Below, in pieces: positions 60,929-64,000 of a stretch of 64,000 nucleotides of DNA (positions within the stretch are counted from its first letter, which is position 1; the number at the start of each line of letters is the position of its first letter). Source of the stretch: Gallionella sp. (GTDB taxonomy: Bacteria; Pseudomonadota; Gammaproteobacteria; Burkholderiales; Gallionellaceae); contig JABEVG010000038.1 in the NCBI GenBank assembly GCA_013044075.1, forward strand, positions 1 through 64,000. Reading direction: 5' to 3'. Under the pieces are notes generated by a model that worked only from the letters and a program-made list of their open reading frames with translations, was not told the DNA's origin and did no database searches. Position numbers and translations under genes: made by a program.

Positions 60929-61399
60929 TTAAAGTTCCGCGACGAGTTTGTCGAGCAGGTCATCGTGCGCTTTCGCGTCAATTTCACGACCCAAAATCTT
61001 GCTCGCACCGGCCAACGCAATCGCGGACACCTGCCCACGCAATTGTTCTTTGGCGCGAAACACCTCTTGATCGACTTCAGCTTTTGCACCAGCAATGATG
61101 CGATCGCCTTCAACTTTAGCTTGAATCTTGGCTGTTTCGACAATTTCACTGGCTCGCTTTTCACCATTGGTCATAATCTCACTGACCTTTTCTTTGGCTT
61201 CACGCAGGATTTCTGCAGAACGCTTGGCAGCCAATTCCAAATCGTGCTTTGCACGCTCGGCGTCCGCCAAACCATCTGCAATTTGTTTTTTGCGTTGATC
61301 TAGTGCCGCCATGATTGGCGGCCAGACAAACCTCATGCAGAACCATACAAACAGTGCAAACATGATTGTTTGTGCTAGAAGAGTTGCATTGATATTCAT
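60929..61399 (-). CDS. atpF: ATP synthase b subunit
   Basis: Membrane-anchored peripheral stalk. The 156-residue protein has one N-terminal membrane helix ([21 protein letters not shown], about 5-25), then a long charged helix/coiled coil rich in Ala, Glu and Lys, ending in a short delta-binding tail. One b gene only, so the stalk is a homodimer as in E. coli. It lies 42 bases after atpE. Confidence 0.96.
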   Translation of the reverse strand: MNINATLLAQTIMFALFVWFCMRFVWPPIMAALDQRKKQIADGLADAERAKHDLELAAKRSAEILREAKEKVSEIMTNGEKRASEIVETAKIQAKVEGDRIIAGAKAEVDQEVFRAKEQLRGQVSAIALAGASKILGREIDAKAHDDLLDKLVAEL

Positions 61400-61441
61400 G
61401 CAAGCTACCTTTCTTTAGTTATACGCTGCTACTTGGCAAAC

Positions 61442-61684
<243 letters not shown>

Positions 61685-61725
61685 TTATTTCTCCTGTTAA
61701 TAAAGTTAAAGTTGATAAATTGATT

Positions 61726-63004
<1,279 letters not shown>

Positions 63005-63068
63005 GATAGCGGCGTTTCTCAGGGGTGTCAAACATTGGTGACGCAAATTATCTACCCCTTTATTCAAT

Positions 63069-63929
63069 TTATTTGCACTTTTTCAATCCATTTAGGAATT
63101 CTTCTAGCTGATCATGATCTGTGTATTCAATAACCAATTTACCCCCACCCTTATTACTCGGCTTGATTTCTACCGTGACTCCTAGGTGTGCGCCCACTTC
63201 TTCCTGTAGGCGTTGCGTATCGCGACTTAACTCGCTTGGTTTTCTTTGTTTAATTTTTTCCGGGTCGCGCATTTGTTTCTGAACAAGCTTTTCCGTCTCA
63301 CGCACAGAAAGTTGCTCAAGTACAATTTTATTTGCCAACTGTATTTGCTGCACGCTTTCCATCGATAATAATGCGCGTGCATGCCCCATATCTAACTTGC
63401 CCGTAAGTAGCATGTTTTGGACAGATTGCGAAAGATTTAACAGGCGCAACAGGTTGCTTGTCGTACTACGTGATCGACCAACGGCTTCAGCCGCGGTTTG
63501 GTGTGTCATTTCAAACTCATCAATCAAACGCTGTATTCCTAAAGCCTCCTCCAATGGATTAAGATTTTCGCGCTGAATATTTTCTATCAACGCCATAGCC
63601 AGAGCGACATTATCCTGGACGCTGCGCACCAAAACAGGTACGTGCAACAAGCCCGCTAATTGCGCAGCGCGCCAACGCCTTTCGCCTGCAATAATCTCAT
63701 AACTTTCGTCATTCAATTGACGCACCAGTATTGGTTGCATCACGCCTTGTGCCTTAATTGATGCCGCAAGCTCTTTTAATGACTCCTCGTCCATATATGA
63801 ACGCGGCTGATATTTACCAGGCTTGAGCAGTGACACGCTTAAATCGCGCAACACATCATCTTTTTCGCTTTTACTGCCTGACAGCAAGGCATCCAAGCCA
63901 CGCCCAAGCCCTTTATTCGGTTTAGCCAT
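63069..63929 (-). CDS. parB: chromosome partitioning protein ParB (Spo0J)
   Basis: CTPase and parS-binding protein of chromosome segregation. The 286-residue protein has KGLGRGLDALLSG at the N-terminus and the arginine-rich CTP pocket in GERRWRAAQLAGL. ALIENIQRENLNPLEEA, the helix-turn-helix QTAAEAVGRSRSTTSNLLRLL (about 150-170), and a C-terminal dimer domain with LVIEYTDHDQLEEFL follow. AAGGG is upstream of the ATG. No 16-base parS palindrome was seen in the sequence available. Confidence 0.96.
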   Translation of the reverse strand: MAKPNKGLGRGLDALLSGSKSEKDDVLRDLSVSLLKPGKYQPRSYMDEESLKELAASIKAQGVMQPILVRQLNDESYEIIAGERRWRAAQLAGLLHVPVLVRSVQDNVALAMALIENIQRENLNPLEEALGIQRLIDEFEMTHQTAAEAVGRSRSTTSNLLRLLNLSQSVQNMLLTGKLDMGHARALLSMESVQQIQLANKIVLEQLSVRETEKLVQKQMRDPEKIKQRKPSELSRDTQRLQEEVGAHLGVTVEIKPSNKGGGKLVIEYTDHDQLEEFLNGLKKCK

Positions 63930-63942
63930 TATTTGCCCTTTT

Positions 63943-64000
63943 TCATGCTGATTCTATTTTTGCGTGCATATTCAACATTTCCCCTGCCAACGCCAAATAC
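63943..64000 (-). CDS. parA: ParA (Soj), last 19 codons only
   Basis: The final visible codons on the minus strand read YLALAGEMLNMHAKIESA and a TGA at 63943-63945. This matches the usual C-terminus of chromosomal ParA ATPases (YLALAGEML). The gap to the parB start is 13 bases, the normal parAB operon. The rest of the gene, including the Walker motifs, lies beyond the right edge. Confidence 0.9.
   Translation of the reverse strand, partial: YLALAGEMLNMHAKIESA

Noticed and set aside
63069-64000. parS site near parAB
   Set aside because: No TGTTTCACGTGAAACA-like palindrome was seen in the visible parB/parA sequence; it may lie outside the window.

Overview
The window looks like a piece of the chromosome of an autotrophic betaproteobacterium, most likely Nitrosomonadales of the Gallionellaceae type (Sideroxydans/Gallionella relatives). 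This is inferred from gene order and protein character, not from a search. Pointers are a proteobacterial phosphoribulokinase (CO2 fixation by the Calvin cycle), the parA-parB-atpIBEFHAGDC block that betaproteobacteria keep near the replication origin, the leuS-lptE-holA run, a hemB of the Mg-type, and a GC-rich core with a few AT-richer stretches. No IS element, prophage, CRISPR array, rRNA or tRNA gene was seen.

Layout. 1-3.1 kb: start of a probable pilM (divergent) and mrcA plus a small unknown gene. 3.1-7.7 kb: minus-strand cofactor block hemB, engB, hemL, thiE, thiD, with an FNR-type box in front of hemB and a possible small RNA in the hemB-engB gap. 7.7-9.2 kb: rubredoxin, glyoxalase-type protein and a NYN-LOTUS protein. 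9.2-17.5 kb: a three-gene RND efflux system facing an OmpR-type response regulator and sensor kinase. 17.6-21.1 kb: glrK-qseG-glrR-like signalling operon. 21.1-24.7 kb: opgH-opgD (periplasmic glucans). 25-32 kb: an unknown exported protein, a Gcr-family membrane protein, ubiJ-ubiB with a Tim44-like gene, and an RluA-type pseudouridine synthase. 32.4-37.8 kb: a tightly packed plus-strand envelope glycosylation cluster (GT9, GtrA, PMT-like transferase, sialidase-fold protein, membrane protein). 37.9-39.4 kb: an AT-rich putative lipoprotein gene and tpx.

39.4-54.8 kb is one long minus-strand stretch read from leuS downward: leuS, lptE, holA, cutA, dsbD, aroQ, accB, accC, prmA, a DUF3426 gene, then the glycine cleavage genes gcvT, gcvH, gcvP under a tandem glycine riboswitch with a terminator. 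gcvP carries an in-frame TAG at about codon 631, and the two gaps between the gcv genes hold repeat-rich inverted-repeat sequences. 55.0-55.9 kb is prk on the plus strand, facing the ATP synthase operon across a shared terminator. 56.0-64.0 kb is the complete F1Fo ATP synthase operon (atpI-B-E-F-H-A-G-D-C) behind parB and the last codons of parA.

Most of the window is ordinary housekeeping DNA. Points most worth a second look are the interrupted gcvP with its repeat elements, the FNR box and candidate sRNA beside hemB, the possible bistable leader of the AT-rich lipoprotein gene, the glycosylation/sialidase-like cluster, and the Gcr-family protein, which looks like a polytopic membrane protein and not like a recombinase.
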